64,000 bases of DNA from an uncultured Candidatus Melainabacteria bacterium (GCA_949741915.1 CATJOM010000068.1:1-64000), one strand, 5' to 3'. Counted from the stretch's first letter, positions 8,573-18,530 are shown. Translations and numbers: made by a program. Notes: generated by a model not told the origin, from the sequence alone.

Positions 8573-9457
8573 ATGTTTGTGTGGAATTGTATTAAATTTA
8601 TGAGCATTAAGAAGAATAAAAACCAGTTAATCATTTCAATATTGGTCGGCATAGCGATATTTGCCGTCACATATCAGTTTGTAATTCGTCAACACCAGGA
8701 AAACCTCAGACAAAAAGAAGAAATAGCAAAGCTAAAAAGCGGCATAGGGGTAAATTATATTGCAAATGACGAAAATAGTACAATTTACGTTGTTGCAAAG
8801 GTTGACATTCCAAAAGATCATACCATTACGAACGACGATGTTGAATTAAAAGATTTAGGCATGAAAACCAAAGGTGTTTTTTCAGACTTGAAGACTGTAG
8901 TAGGTGCAACGACAACCAAGGAAATTGAAGCAGGAAAACCTGTTGCAAAAAACAGTCTCAATGTTCTTTTATCAGAAGCGGGCAGTTCAGATGAGCCAAG
9001 GCCTGGATATCGAGCAATTGCTGCAACGATTTCATCAAACAGAATTGCACCTTTTATTGAGGATGGTGCATATATCGATATTTACACTGCAAACAATACG
9101 ATTCAGGCAACAAATGTCAAAATTTTAAAAATACTTGATTCAAGCGGTAAATCAAACAAGCTTATACTTTTTGAAATAAAGGAAGAAGATGTTGGGCCAT
9201 TTATTTATGGAATGAACGAAGATAAACTTATTCCTGTGCAGAAGAACAAGAAAGACAAAACAGAATATTCTTTTGCCTATGACCCGTTTAAATATTCTTC
9301 CTATACTGTTTCAAACGAAGACATAGATGGTAGCTTCGCTCCATCAAGTGATATACCGCAAGATGGTGGCAATTATTATGTCCCTGTAAGCAGTACAAAT
9401 AAGGCTGAATCCGTTGAAGTTATTCAAGGAAGCAAAAAAGAAACACTGGATTTTTAA
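8573..9457 (+). CDS. cpaB: Flp pilus assembly protein CpaB (SAF domain)
   Basis: CpaB/RcpC is a periplasmic, membrane-anchored subunit of the Tad apparatus that acts with the secretin. After a short cytoplasmic tail and a membrane helix (LIISILVGIAIFAVTYQF, about residues 19-36) comes a coiled segment and a SAF domain (VAKVDIPKDHTITNDDVE ... EIEAGKPVAKNSL, about 72-128), followed by the RcpC domain (PGYRAIAATI ... GAYIDIYTAN). Total 294 residues. The start is uncertain: ATG 8573 has TAAAAT eight bases upstream, while ATG 8600 (MSIKKNK) gives a more typical N-terminus but also lacks a Shine-Dalgarno. First gene of the Tad operon; it ends four bases before the preferred secretin start. Confidence 0.82.
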   Translation: MFVWNCIKFMSIKKNKNQLIISILVGIAIFAVTYQFVIRQHQENLRQKEEIAKLKSGIGVNYIANDENSTIYVVAKVDIPKDHTITNDDVELKDLGMKTKGVFSDLKTVVGATTTKEIEAGKPVAKNSLNVLLSEAGSSDEPRPGYRAIAATISSNRIAPFIEDGAYIDIYTANNTIQATNVKILKILDSSGKSNKLILFEIKEEDVGPFIYGMNEDKLIPVQKNKKDKTEYSFAYDPFKYSSYTVSNEDIDGSFAPSSDIPQDGGNYYVPVSSTNKAESVEVIQGSKKETLDF

Positions 9458-9461
9458 TAAA

Positions 9462-10775
9462 ATGAAATATTATCTTAAATTTATAGTTTTAATATGTTTA
9501 ATTCTGCAAGCTGGCATGGCGTATGCGGAATTTCGTGATGTCAATACGGATAATATCATGGGTGACATACCTGTTGTGAGTGCGCCATCCAAAAATGCTG
9601 TTCCTGTTTCCAATAATGCCGTCAAGGATAACAACAAAAAACTTTATGGCGTTGTTGGCAAATCACAAATTTTAAATTTTGATACCGGAATAAAAAGGGT
9701 TTCAATTGCTGACCCTAACGTTGCAGATGTTGTTGTGATTTCTCCAAAGCAATTAATTGTGAATGGAAAAAAAGCAGGCTCAACAAGCCTTATCTTTTGG
9801 AGTAAGACTTCAACCACACCTGTATTCTATAATCTTTCTATCCAGCAGGATACCGATGGGTTTCTTGAAGCTGTGAATTATGTTGCGCCGAATGAAGATA
9901 TAACAATTATTTTTAACAACAACGGTGCTGTCATGAGTGGCTTTATTAGTTCTTCAAGCATAAGAGAACAAATTAAAAACCTTGCAGAATCTTATAATAT
10001 CAAGCTTACTGATATTACAGAAAGTCCGACAAAGCAGGTGCTTCTCGAAGTAAGAGTGACAGAGATTTCTAAGAATTTTACAAGAGACCTGGGGGTTCAG
10101 TTTGGATATGGTAAAGATGCAAAGAGTCTTAGCGAGTATCTTTCTGGACTTATAGCATCGAATCCTTTAACAAAGCTTAACCAAATATTTTCTGATGGTG
10201 GCTTTAGTTATTATCTTTACAATCAGAATAGCAAGATTTCTGCAACGATAAATGCTGCAGAGGAAAAGGGTGATATAAAAATACTTGCAGAGCCTAAATT
10301 ATTGGCCGTTAATAACGAAGATGCAAGTTTTAATGTGGGCAATGAGGTTCCTATTCCATCAGAAATAGGTGATAATGGTAATGTTTCTTATGATTTTAAA
10401 GAAACTGGTGTGATATTAAAATTTAAACCTACAATTATGGAAAAAACGGGGAGGGTTCGCTTGAAATTAAGCCCTGAAGTTTCTGAAATTGACAGGTCAG
10501 CAGGGATTGTGACTGGGGATAGAACCCAGGTTCCAGGGTTTAAGACAAGGAAGGTTGATACAACTGTTGAATTGATGGATGGCGAAACGCTTGTAATAGC
10601 AGGACTTTTAATGAGTACAAGCACTAAAAATAAAAGCCAGGTACCTGGGCTTGGGAATATTCCAGTATTGGGTGTATTGTTTAGAAACTCGGAAAATGTT
10701 ACAAATGATTCAGAGCTTGTAATATTCATTACGCCAAAGATTGTGGATAATATGTCCCGGGTGGATGATATTTAA
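9462..10775 (+). CDS. cpaC: Tad/Flp outer-membrane secretin CpaC (RcpA)
   Basis: Forms the outer-membrane channel of the Tad system. Starting at ATG 9462 gives a clean signal peptide (MKYYLKFIVLICLILQAGMAYA), so I prefer this to the in-frame ATG 48 bases upstream, which lies inside cpaB. The pilus/secretin N-terminal domain follows (KSQILNFDTGIKRVSIADPNVADVV, a family hallmark), then a BON-like region and the secretin core with LLEVRVTEISKNFTRDLG and the terminal VPGLGNIPVLGVLFRN ... ELVIFITPKIV. About 437 residues, in family range. Four bases after cpaB and 11 bases before cpaE. Confidence 0.92.
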   Translation: MKYYLKFIVLICLILQAGMAYAEFRDVNTDNIMGDIPVVSAPSKNAVPVSNNAVKDNNKKLYGVVGKSQILNFDTGIKRVSIADPNVADVVVISPKQLIVNGKKAGSTSLIFWSKTSTTPVFYNLSIQQDTDGFLEAVNYVAPNEDITIIFNNNGAVMSGFISSSSIREQIKNLAESYNIKLTDITESPTKQVLLEVRVTEISKNFTRDLGVQFGYGKDAKSLSEYLSGLIASNPLTKLNQIFSDGGFSYYLYNQNSKISATINAAEEKGDIKILAEPKLLAVNNEDASFNVGNEVPIPSEIGDNGNVSYDFKETGVILKFKPTIMEKTGRVRLKLSPEVSEIDRSAGIVTGDRTQVPGFKTRKVDTTVELMDGETLVIAGLLMSTSTKNKSQVPGLGNIPVLGVLFRNSENVTNDSELVIFITPKIVDNMSRVDDI

Positions 10776-10786
10776 GGTAATGCAAT

Positions 10787-12001
10787 ATGGGAATAAAAAT
10801 AGATACTGTAATAATTGATCCTGAAAATAATTCCAGGGAAATAATATTGAATTATCTGGCCCAGGTGCCCGATATAAATATTACCCAGGAATTTAATGAT
10901 GTTTTGACTGCCATGAATTTTATTATTGAAAGCAGACCGAACCTTATTATTGTGGATATTTCCCAAAAAACACAAATGGCTCTTGATATAATTGTAAAAA
11001 TATCAAATCAGCTAAAAAATTCTAAAATAATTGTTCTCTCCTATGATATGAGCCCTGAAATTGTAATCAAGGCGCTAAGGGCAGGCGCTAGAGAATTTTT
11101 AACAAAACCTCTTATAGAAGCTGAATTTGTTCAATCTGTTGAAAAATTAAAAGATTTAATTTTGGGCAATATCAACGATACAACAAAATGCAAGGTCATA
11201 ACCACGTTTTCAAATAAAGGAGGCATTGGAAAGACTGCAATAGCAACTAATTTGGCTGTTGAAATTGCTAATATGACAAAAGAAAGGGTTGCTCTTGTAG
11301 ATTTAAATATGCAAATGGGCGATGTTACAACCTTTTTAGACCTTAATCCATCATTTGATACAGCTTATGTTATTAATAATCTCGAAAGGATTGATGAAGG
11401 ATTTTTATTGTCAACCCTTGAAAAATATCATAATTCAAGCCTTTATGTGCTTGCCGATCCTCCTGATTTAGAGCAGGCGGAGGTCATTACATCGGATAAT
11501 ATTACAACTTTGATAAATGTTTTAAGAAACGTTTTTTCATACATTATAATTGACACCACGGCAAGTTTTGACGGTAAAACCATTACAGCCCTTGATAATT
11601 CGGATCTTGTTTTGCTAATTACAATAGTGAACCTGCCGTCTGTGAGGAACTGTCAAAGGTGCTTTGATTTGTTTAAACGGCTTGGCTATGCAAAGGATAA
11701 GATAAAAATAATAGTAAACAGATACATGGAAAATGATGAAATAAAAGCGGAAGATGTTGAAGAGGTACTGGGACATCCTGTGTATTTCAAAATTCCAAAT
11801 AACTATTTTACAATCATAAATGCCATAAACAAAGGGCTTCCTGTATGTGAAATCAATCCGCATTCAAATATTGCAAAAAGTTTTAGGGAGCTTGCTGCTT
11901 TGCTGTCGGATAATTTTACATACACAAGCAACCAAAAACCGCAGAAACGGGAAAAATCATTTAGCCTTCTGGAAATTTTTAAGAAAAAGGAGGAAAACTA
12001 A
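10787..12001 (+). CDS. cpaE: Tad pilus localisation ATPase CpaE/TadZ (receiver plus ParA-like)
   Basis: TadZ/CpaE proteins place the Tad apparatus in the cell. Residues 1-120 form a response-regulator-like receiver with Asp in IIVDIS (near 57), Ser in VLSYD and Lys in FLTKPL, so phospho-acceptor residues appear kept. Residues 135-375 form a MinD/ParA ATPase with the deviant Walker A FSNKGGIGKTAIATNL and ALVDLNMQMGDVTTFLDL. The C-terminal 30 residues are basic. 404 residues, normal. The spacing to cpaF is zero: the stop TAA is followed directly by the TTG start of cpaF, whose Shine-Dalgarno lies inside the cpaE 3' end. Confidence 0.9.
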   Translation: MGIKIDTVIIDPENNSREIILNYLAQVPDINITQEFNDVLTAMNFIIESRPNLIIVDISQKTQMALDIIVKISNQLKNSKIIVLSYDMSPEIVIKALRAGAREFLTKPLIEAEFVQSVEKLKDLILGNINDTTKCKVITTFSNKGGIGKTAIATNLAVEIANMTKERVALVDLNMQMGDVTTFLDLNPSFDTAYVINNLERIDEGFLLSTLEKYHNSSLYVLADPPDLEQAEVITSDNITTLINVLRNVFSYIIIDTTASFDGKTITALDNSDLVLLITIVNLPSVRNCQRCFDLFKRLGYAKDKIKIIVNRYMENDEIKAEDVEEVLGHPVYFKIPNNYFTIINAINKGLPVCEINPHSNIAKSFRELAALLSDNFTYTSNQKPQKREKSFSLLEIFKKKEEN

Positions 12002-13510
12002 TTGTCACTAAAAGATAGACTGAGTTCTACTGGCGGGAGCAAACAGCCGTCTAAAAAAAATGAAGTTGATATTGTGGGTAATATACCTTTAAGTGAAGAG
12101 TTTTCATCCTTAAAGGAAAAGTTGCATTCGCTTTTAATTGAAAAGGTAAATTCTACTCCAAGCTGGTCGTCATATAACGATGACGAGCAAAAACAGCTTA
12201 TCCGTCAGTTTATTGAGGGACAGCTTAATGCAAATTTCCGCTCTGTTCCATTAAATAAGGACGAAAGGGAACAGTTAATAAAAGAAATTATTCAGGAAGC
12301 AAAAGGCTTCGGGCCATTGGACCCATTGCTTGAAGATGCAAGCATCAGTGATATTTTGGTTAATGGTGCAAAAAAAGTTTACGTTGAGAAAGATGGCAAA
12401 CTATATAAAACATCCATTGTTTTTAAAGATAATAATCATCTTAAGAATATTATTGAAAGAATCGTGTCAAAAATAGGAAGAAGAATTGATGAAAAATCTC
12501 CTATGGTTGATGCCAGGCTTGCAGACGGTTCGCGTGTTAATGCTATCATCCCGCCTCTTGCAATTGACGGACCTTCCCTTTCAATAAGAAGATTTAAGGC
12601 TGATGCTGGAACAATAGAAAGCCTTCTTCGGTGGGGTTCTATCAGCAAAGAGATGGCAGAAGTGTTAGAGGCTGCTGTTGCAGCAAGGTGCAACATTGTA
12701 ATATCCGGGGGTACAGGTGCCGGCAAAACTACACTCTTGAACAGTTTATCTGCGAAAATTCCTTCAGGAGAAAGAATTATAACGATTGAAGATTCTGCCG
12801 AATTAAGTTTACAGCAAGACCATGTTGTAAGGCTTGAAACAAGACCTTCAAATATCGAAGGGCAGGGTGAAATCACTGCAAGGGATTTGGTTATAAACTC
12901 TCTTCGTATGCGTCCCGACAGAATAATAATAGGAGAGTGCCGCGGTGCTGAGACACTTGATATGCTGCAGGCTATGAATACTGGCCATGATGGCTCTTTA
13001 ACCACGCTTCACGCTAATTCACCGAGAGATGCTTTATCAAGGCTTGAAACCATGGTTATGTATTCAGGGATTGATTTGCCTGAAAGGAATATAAAAAACC
13101 AAATAGCCTCTGCTATTAATATCATTATACAGGCTTCAAGGCTGCAGGATGGTTCAAGAAAGGTAACAAAAGTTTCTGAAATTGTCGGCATGGAAGAGAA
13201 TGTCATTACAATGCAGGATATTTTTGTGTGGGAGCAAACTGGCGCAAGTTTCAAAAGCGTTATGGGTATGCATGTTTCAACTGGTGTAAGGCCGAAATTT
13301 GTGGATAGAATCAAGGCAAGGGGTATGGATATCAATCCTCAGTATTTTGATAAAAATCACCGCCATACTTATCTAAACAGAATTAATCAATCTGCAGGCG
13401 TAAATATGCAGCCAAAAGAACAGGTTAATCCTCGACTTCAGGCGCAGCAGCCTGCTGTTAAAAAAATGTCTAATACAGATTTGGATATTTTAAAAAGGCT
13501 TAAGAGATGA
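12002..13510 (+). CDS. cpaF: Tad secretion ATPase CpaF/TadA
   Basis: The type II/IV secretion-superfamily ATPase that drives Flp pilus assembly. The 502-residue protein has an N-terminal helical domain, the PAS-like [16 protein letters not shown] segment near 100-118, Walker [15 protein letters not shown] near 235, the ENSAEL-type acidic box ([10 protein letters not shown]), the [15 protein letters not shown] Walker B region and the [18 protein letters not shown] histidine motif. The C-terminal 60 residues are polar and variable. TTG start at 12002 is set by the strong AAAGGAGG just upstream; no ATG fits. It overlaps tadB by four bases (ATGA). Confidence 0.93.
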   Translation: MSLKDRLSSTGGSKQPSKKNEVDIVGNIPLSEEFSSLKEKLHSLLIEKVNSTPSWSSYNDDEQKQLIRQFIEGQLNANFRSVPLNKDEREQLIKEIIQEAKGFGPLDPLLEDASISDILVNGAKKVYVEKDGKLYKTSIVFKDNNHLKNIIERIVSKIGRRIDEKSPMVDARLADGSRVNAIIPPLAIDGPSLSIRRFKADAGTIESLLRWGSISKEMAEVLEAAVAARCNIVISGGTGAGKTTLLNSLSAKIPSGERIITIEDSAELSLQQDHVVRLETRPSNIEGQGEITARDLVINSLRMRPDRIIIGECRGAETLDMLQAMNTGHDGSLTTLHANSPRDALSRLETMVMYSGIDLPERNIKNQIASAINIIIQASRLQDGSRKVTKVSEIVGMEENVITMQDIFVWEQTGASFKSVMGMHVSTGVRPKFVDRIKARGMDINPQYFDKNHRHTYLNRINQSAGVNMQPKEQVNPRLQAQQPAVKKMSNTDLDILKRLKR

Positions 13511-14466
13511 TAGCTTTTTTGGTTTCATTGTTACTTGGGTTTTTGTGCTTTATATTTGTTGCAAACCTTTATCAGGTGCGCATTCCAAGAGCGCCTGAAA
13601 TTGAGAAACGTCTCGAGAATATAAAAAAAAGTTCTGAGCAGCAAATAAGCGGTATCAATCCTGATTTTATGATGGTTGAAACTGAATTTAAGTTTGGTTT
13701 TTTAAGTAAATACTTAAAAGATTTTAAACCCGCCGAATACCTTAAAGATCAGCTTTATTATGCAGATTTAAACATACAGGTTGATGTTTTTATGTTGATT
13801 TCCGTTATGTGTTGTCTGCCTTTTGCTCTTATAGCTTTATTTACAACGCCTTATATAATCGTTTTAGGAGTATTGTCTGCCTTTATACCCTTTGTTGTAG
13901 TAAAATTTTTAATAATGAAGCGCACAAACCTCTTTACTCAGCAGTTTCCGGAGGCCTTAGATTTATTATCAAGTTCGCTTCGTGCAGGACACTCTCTCTA
14001 TAGTGCATTTGATGTCATAGTAAGGGAGATGCCCTCTCCTATAAATCAGGTTTTTAAAAGCGCGGTTGATGAAATTGCATTCGGTATAGATACAAAAGAT
14101 GCCATACTTTCTCTCACAAAAGTTATGCCCTTTAGTATGGACCTGAAATTTTTTACCACCGCTGTAATCTTACAAAGGGAAGTAGGCGGAAACCTTGCTA
14201 AAGTTTTAGACAGCCTATCTGTTACAATAAGAGAAAGGTTTAAAATGCTTGGGCAATTAAAGGCCCAAACCTCCCAATCAAAATTTTCAGGAATCGTCTT
14301 AACTCTTGTTCCACCCTTGATTGCCATAGTTTTATTTTTTATATCACCAGGGTATATGGATCCGCTTCTCCATACTACACAGGGCAATATCGCAATAGGA
14401 ATAGCTACGGCAATGCTTAGTGTCGGAATTTTTTGTATTGTTAAAATTCTATCAATTGAAATATAA
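13507..14466 (+). CDS. tadB: Tad inner-membrane platform protein TadB
   Basis: A type II secretion F-domain protein forming half of the Tad inner-membrane platform on which CpaF acts. A single N-terminal membrane helix (residues 1-20) is followed by a polar region, two central helices (about 95-135), the T2SSF domain (QQFPEALDLLSSSLRAGHSLYSAFDVIVREMP and the second half GGNLAKVLDSLSVTIRERFKMLGQLKAQTSQSK) and two C-terminal membrane helices. 319 residues, usual length. Starts within the last codons of cpaF (ATGA overlap) and is followed after nine bases by tadC. Confidence 0.9.
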   Translation: MIAFLVSLLLGFLCFIFVANLYQVRIPRAPEIEKRLENIKKSSEQQISGINPDFMMVETEFKFGFLSKYLKDFKPAEYLKDQLYYADLNIQVDVFMLISVMCCLPFALIALFTTPYIIVLGVLSAFIPFVVVKFLIMKRTNLFTQQFPEALDLLSSSLRAGHSLYSAFDVIVREMPSPINQVFKSAVDEIAFGIDTKDAILSLTKVMPFSMDLKFFTTAVILQREVGGNLAKVLDSLSVTIRERFKMLGQLKAQTSQSKFSGIVLTLVPPLIAIVLFFISPGYMDPLLHTTQGNIAIGIATAMLSVGIFCIVKILSIEI

Positions 14467-14475
14467 AAGGATAAT

Positions 14476-15378
14476 ATGAACTACTTACTAATACCAACAC
14501 TTTTTGGCCTGTGGGCTGCATATGTAACGTTTGTCTTGATACAGAAAGAGGACAGCTTTTTGACAAAGAGGATAAAGAATGCGGGGAAAAAGTTTAAAAC
14601 ATCTCCGAGAAAATTCTTTGATAACCTTCTTGAGGTTTTGAGACCGTTAACTGCGGGCAATATAAAAAATATAAATGTTAAAAATAAGATAAAAGCCCTT
14701 CTTGTAAGGGTTGGTGCGCCATCGTCAGAGGATGATATATTAGATTTTGAAAACAGGAGACTTATGGTTGTCTTATTTGTCTCTTTGTTTTGCGCCGTTC
14801 TTTTAACTGTATATAAGCTCAATCAGGTGGTTTTGTGTATCAGCTGCGTTGCTATTTATTTTGCGTATAAATATCCCGAATTAAAGATTAAAAGGCTTAT
14901 TAACATTAGGGAAAAAGATTTTTTGAAAAATTTTCCCGATGCGATTGATATGCTTTCTGTTTGTGTTGAGGCGGGTCTTGGGCTTGATGGTGCTGTAGAG
15001 CGCGTAGGTAGAGAGTTTCAAGCTTTTTCTCCTACAATTGGATATGAATTCATAAGGCTTTCGCAGGATGTGCAATCTGGTCTGCCAAGAAATGAAGCCC
15101 TGAAAAATCTTACAAAAAGAATTCACTGCAAAGATTTGCAGTCTTTTGTTGCGCTTCTTATACAATCTGAAACACTTGGCACAGGAATTGCCCAGCCCCT
15201 TTCAGTTTATTGCGACACTTTGAGGAGCAGGAAAAAACAAAGGATTGAAGAATTAGTGCAAACCTCTTCGGCTAAGATGACCATTCCCATGATTTTATTT
15301 ATGCTTCCAGCGATGTTTATTGTAATCCTTTATCCATCCGTAATAAAACTTTTAGAAGCTTTAAAAACCATGCATTAA
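14476..15378 (+). CDS. tadC: Tad inner-membrane platform protein TadC
   Basis: The second F-domain platform subunit, paralogous to TadB. The 300-residue protein has an N-terminal helix, a helix pair near 95-130, and the T2SSF domain with FPDAIDMLSVCVEAGLGLDGAVERVGREF and TLGTGIAQPLSVYCDTLRSRKKQRIEELVQTSSAKM, ending in a hydrophobic helix (MILFMLPAMFIVILYPSVI). AAAGGATAAT precedes the ATG. It is the last recognisable Tad gene; no Flp pilin, TadE/F pseudopilin, TadD lipoprotein or CpaA/TadV peptidase follows, so those must be encoded elsewhere. Confidence 0.9.
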   Translation: MNYLLIPTLFGLWAAYVTFVLIQKEDSFLTKRIKNAGKKFKTSPRKFFDNLLEVLRPLTAGNIKNINVKNKIKALLVRVGAPSSEDDILDFENRRLMVVLFVSLFCAVLLTVYKLNQVVLCISCVAIYFAYKYPELKIKRLINIREKDFLKNFPDAIDMLSVCVEAGLGLDGAVERVGREFQAFSPTIGYEFIRLSQDVQSGLPRNEALKNLTKRIHCKDLQSFVALLIQSETLGTGIAQPLSVYCDTLRSRKKQRIEELVQTSSAKMTIPMILFMLPAMFIVILYPSVIKLLEALKTMH

Positions 15379-15405
15379 GGCGATTTGTGCTATTTGGGAT
15401 ATGCC

Positions 15406-16476
15406 ATGAAAAAAATTTATGAAAAAAATATAAAAAAATGTTTTATACTTGCAAAAAAAGGTAAACAAGATGCGCCGCCAAACCCCCTTGTGGGCTGTGT
15501 TATTACAGATAAAGATAATAGCATAATAGCAGAGGGGTGTCATAAAAAATTTGGCGAAAACCATGCCGAAAGAAATGCTCTTCTGAATTTTGATGGCAAA
15601 TGTCCTGCAGGGTGCACGTTATATGTTAATTTGGAGCCCTGCTCGCACTATGGCAAAACCCCTCCTTGCGCTGATTTAATTATTGAAAAAGGCATAAAAA
15701 AAGTTGTTATTTCAATGAAAGACCCAAATCCTCTTGTTTCGGGTGCCGGCATAAAAAAACTGCAAGATGCGGGAATTGAAGTAATATCGGGTATCTTAGA
15801 AAATGAAGCAAAGGAATTAAACAAGTTTTTTATAAAGAATATTACTCAAAAAAAACCTTACATTTTGATAAAAACAGCCGTGACGCTTGATTCGAGGATT
15901 GCTCTTGAAAATGGTCAATCTAAATGGATAACAGATGATTTTTCAAGATACCAGGTAATGAAATTAAGAAGCGATTATCAGGCAATTATGACAGGCTCAG
16001 GTACTGTTTTAGCCGATAATCCGAGCCTCACAGCTAGAATTAAAAATGGCCGAAACCCAATAAGAATAGTGCTGGATAGAGATGGCAAAATTCCCCTTGA
16101 ATTTAATGTTTTTAAGGACAATGTTGAGAAAATTTTTGTTGTGACAAATTCAAATAACAAATATCCAAGCCACATTCAAAAAATTAATTTTAAGGATTAT
16201 GACAGCCTTTTTAAGCAGCTTTATGATCTTGGGGTATATAATATGTTAGTTGAAGCAGGAGCTGGCTTAAATTCAAGCATAATTGCCTCAAACGAAGCAG
16301 ATGAAATTGTTGTATTTATGGCTCCAAAAATTTTTGGTGGCGGAATGTCGTTCTTAAATGGTTTTGGTTTTAATAAGCTCAATGAGTGTATAAAACTAAA
16401 GGACTTCACTTGCAAGAAACTAAAAAATGATATTTTAATAAATGCAAAATTCCTGTATGATAATAAGGAAGGATAA
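15406..16476 (+). CDS. ribD: Bifunctional riboflavin deaminase/reductase RibD
   Basis: Catalyses two steps of riboflavin synthesis: deamination of the pyrimidine from GTP, then reduction of its ribose. The N-terminal zinc deaminase shows HAE (H53, E55 counted from ATG 15406) and the cysteine pair in [12 protein letters not shown] (C79, C88). The C-terminal reductase starts near residue 150 ([17 protein letters not shown]) with [15 protein letters not shown] and EAGAGLNSS. About 356 residues, standard. I use ATG 15406 because the upstream in-frame ATG adds a non-homologous stub. Follows tadC by 27 bases; other rib genes are not in the window. Confidence 0.92.
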   Translation: MKKIYEKNIKKCFILAKKGKQDAPPNPLVGCVITDKDNSIIAEGCHKKFGENHAERNALLNFDGKCPAGCTLYVNLEPCSHYGKTPPCADLIIEKGIKKVVISMKDPNPLVSGAGIKKLQDAGIEVISGILENEAKELNKFFIKNITQKKPYILIKTAVTLDSRIALENGQSKWITDDFSRYQVMKLRSDYQAIMTGSGTVLADNPSLTARIKNGRNPIRIVLDRDGKIPLEFNVFKDNVEKIFVVTNSNNKYPSHIQKINFKDYDSLFKQLYDLGVYNMLVEAGAGLNSSIIASNEADEIVVFMAPKIFGGGMSFLNGFGFNKLNECIKLKDFTCKKLKNDILINAKFLYDNKEG

Positions 16477-16480
16477 AGAA

Positions 16481-16927
16481 ATGAAAATTCTTATAATCAA
16501 TGGACCAAATTTAAATATGCTTGGCAGAAGAGAGCCTGAAATATATGGCAGCACAACGCTTTCAGATATTCAAGCCGAAATTTTAGAATATTCAAAAAAA
16601 TATGATGATGCTGAAATTGAATTTTTCCAGTCAAACTCCGAAGGGCAGATTGTGGATAAAATTCAGGCATGTCTTGATAATTTTGACGGTATAATAATTA
16701 ACCCTGCAGCTTACACCCATACCTCTGTTGCAATTCGAGATGCCCTAAGGGCTGTAAATCTTCCTGCGGTTGAGGTTCACCTTTCAAATATAAATGACAG
16801 AGAAGAATTTAGAAAAGTTTCCTATACAGCGCCTGCCTGCATAGGCCAAATAACAGGTTTTGGAAAAGATGGCTACAAGGCAGCACTTTTTTGTCTGATT
16901 AGCCATATAAAATGTAACAATTGTTAA
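16481..16927 (+). CDS. aroQ: Type II 3-dehydroquinate dehydratase
   Basis: Third step of the shikimate pathway, dehydrating 3-dehydroquinate; the type II enzyme is a dodecamer. The 148-residue protein (from ATG 16481, preceded by AAGGAAGG) shows [17 protein letters not shown] with the catalytic Tyr and Arg, [32 protein letters not shown] with the catalytic His, and [14 protein letters not shown]. Upstream in-frame ATGs lie inside ribD and would add a basic stub not seen in the family. Four bases after ribD, so co-transcribed. Confidence 0.94.
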   Translation: MKILIINGPNLNMLGRREPEIYGSTTLSDIQAEILEYSKKYDDAEIEFFQSNSEGQIVDKIQACLDNFDGIIINPAAYTHTSVAIRDALRAVNLPAVEVHLSNINDREEFRKVSYTAPACIGQITGFGKDGYKAALFCLISHIKCNNC

Positions 16928-16963
16928 TAATTGTTGCAAAATTTGATAACTGAAGCGGCAAAA

Positions 16964-17869
16964 ATGAACAAAGAAGAAAAATTCTTAGAAATAATAGCTA
17001 AAACTCTTACAAATAGTGCGTTTTTGGGGGATGATTGCGCTTATTTGAAGGCTAAAAACATTGTCATTTCACAAGATGCGCTTGTTGAAGGCGTGCATTT
17101 CAGGCTTGATACGATTTCTGCCCATGATTTAGGTAAAAAAGCCCTTCTTGTTAATATAAGTGACATACTCGCATCAGGCGCAAAGCCAGATTATATAACG
17201 GTTTCGGTCTCTGGAAAGCTAAATGAAAACTTTATTGAAAATTTTTATAAAGGTGTTAATGAAATATGCCAAAAGTATGATGTAGAGGTAATTGGCGGGG
17301 ATTTAACAGGTGGAAATCAGCTTGTAATCTCCATTTCCATTCTTGGTAATACTGAGGGAAGAAATATTTCCTCAAGAAAAAATGTAAAACCAGGCTATAT
17401 AGTACTTTTGGCAGGTGAGCACGGCTCAAGCGCCCAAGGGCTAGCTATTTTAAGTGGTCAAATCTCTGAAAAGCATTGTTATGACAACACTTTTCGAGAA
17501 CATTTCATAAAGGCCCATATTGAGCCAACCTTGTACCCTAAAATTAGTGAAACCATTGCTATTACTGCAAAAGAACCTTACGCAATGATGGATACATCAG
17601 ACGGGCTTTATGATGCACTTAAAAAAGTCTCAGAGGCCTCAGCAGTGGGCTTTGAGGTTGATTTTGATAAAATTCCAAGACGGGTAAATGATGCTAAAAA
17701 AGTGCTTTTTGGCGGTGAAGATTTTGGACTTTTGATTTGTCTTAGCCGTGAAGATTATGACAGAGTGAAGCATTTAGGGCTTCCTGTCATTGCAAAGGCA
17801 ACAGAGGAGAAGATAATTCTGATTGATGGAGTCCGAATACAGGAGGATGAGCGGTTTGCACACTTTTAA
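16964..17869 (+). CDS. thiL: Thiamine-monophosphate kinase
   Basis: Phosphorylates thiamine monophosphate to the active cofactor thiamine diphosphate. Recognised from FLGDDCAYL, DALVEGVHFRLD, the ATP-site segment LLVNISDILASGAKPDY, VIGGDLTGGNQLVISISILG, MDTSDGLYDALKK and FGGEDFGLL. About 301 residues from ATG 16964, close to the usual 310-330. An in-frame TTG at 16931 exists, but EEKFLEIIAKTL right after ATG 16964 matches the normal family N-terminus (EF-LI). It overlaps ispD at its 3' end, an arrangement that suggests translational coupling. Confidence 0.92.
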   Translation: MNKEEKFLEIIAKTLTNSAFLGDDCAYLKAKNIVISQDALVEGVHFRLDTISAHDLGKKALLVNISDILASGAKPDYITVSVSGKLNENFIENFYKGVNEICQKYDVEVIGGDLTGGNQLVISISILGNTEGRNISSRKNVKPGYIVLLAGEHGSSAQGLAILSGQISEKHCYDNTFREHFIKAHIEPTLYPKISETIAITAKEPYAMMDTSDGLYDALKKVSEASAVGFEVDFDKIPRRVNDAKKVLFGGEDFGLLICLSREDYDRVKHLGLPVIAKATEEKIILIDGVRIQEDERFAHF

Positions 17870-18515
17870 GATTAGTACAATCATTACAGCAGGCGGGGTT
17901 TCAAGCCGTTTTGGCTCAAATAAGCTGCTCGAAGAAATTCAAATTGACGGCAAAAAAATATCTGTAATTCTTGCCAGTATTGAAAAATTTGTTCCTTATT
18001 CGTCTGAAATCATTGTGCCATGTCGTAATGACGTTAGAGAACATATTGAAAACCGGGCCACTAGCGAGCTTTGCGCAAAGATAAAATTTGCTGATTTTGG
18101 AAAAACTCGGCAAGAATCTGTTTTTAAGGGTTTATTAAAGTGCAATGAGAATCCGCCCGATGTTGTTCTTATCCATGATGGCGCAAGACCTTTTATAGAG
18201 CGTGATACGATAGAAAAAGCTATTGAAAAATTAAAGATTTACAAAGGTGTGTGCGTGGGAGTTTTTGCTGTGGACACAATTAAAATTACAGACAGCGAGG
18301 GCATTATCACGCATACGATTGACCGTAACGCTGTATTTCAGGCGCAAACGCCTCAATGCTTTGATTTTAAAACAATTTTTGAAGCCCATTTGAAGCTCAA
18401 AGGTGAAAATTTTACCGACGATTCCAGCTTGCTGGAGCACTTTGGGGTTGATGTGTACGCCTTAAAGGCAAGTGCCGCAAATAAAAAAATAACATTTAGG
18501 GAAGATTTAGTGTAA
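17856..18515 (+). CDS. ispD: 2-C-methyl-D-erythritol 4-phosphate cytidylyltransferase
   Basis: Makes CDP-methylerythritol in the MEP isoprenoid pathway. The nucleotidyltransferase signature IITAGGVSSRFGSNKLL is at the N-terminus, then GKTRQESVFKGL, VLIHDGARPFI, and near the C-terminus QTPQCFDF and TDDSSLLEHFG. About 219 residues, near the usual 225-235. Several starts are in frame; AGGAGG (17841-17846) touches the ATG at 17847 and so cannot serve it, but stands nine bases before TTG 17856, which I therefore prefer. Overlaps thiL by 14 bases. Confidence 0.9.
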   Translation: MHTFKISTIITAGGVSSRFGSNKLLEEIQIDGKKISVILASIEKFVPYSSEIIVPCRNDVREHIENRATSELCAKIKFADFGKTRQESVFKGLLKCNENPPDVVLIHDGARPFIERDTIEKAIEKLKIYKGVCVGVFAVDTIKITDSEGIITHTIDRNAVFQAQTPQCFDFKTIFEAHLKLKGENFTDDSSLLEHFGVDVYALKASAANKKITFREDLV

Positions 18516-18530
18516 AAATTTTTTAGCAAT

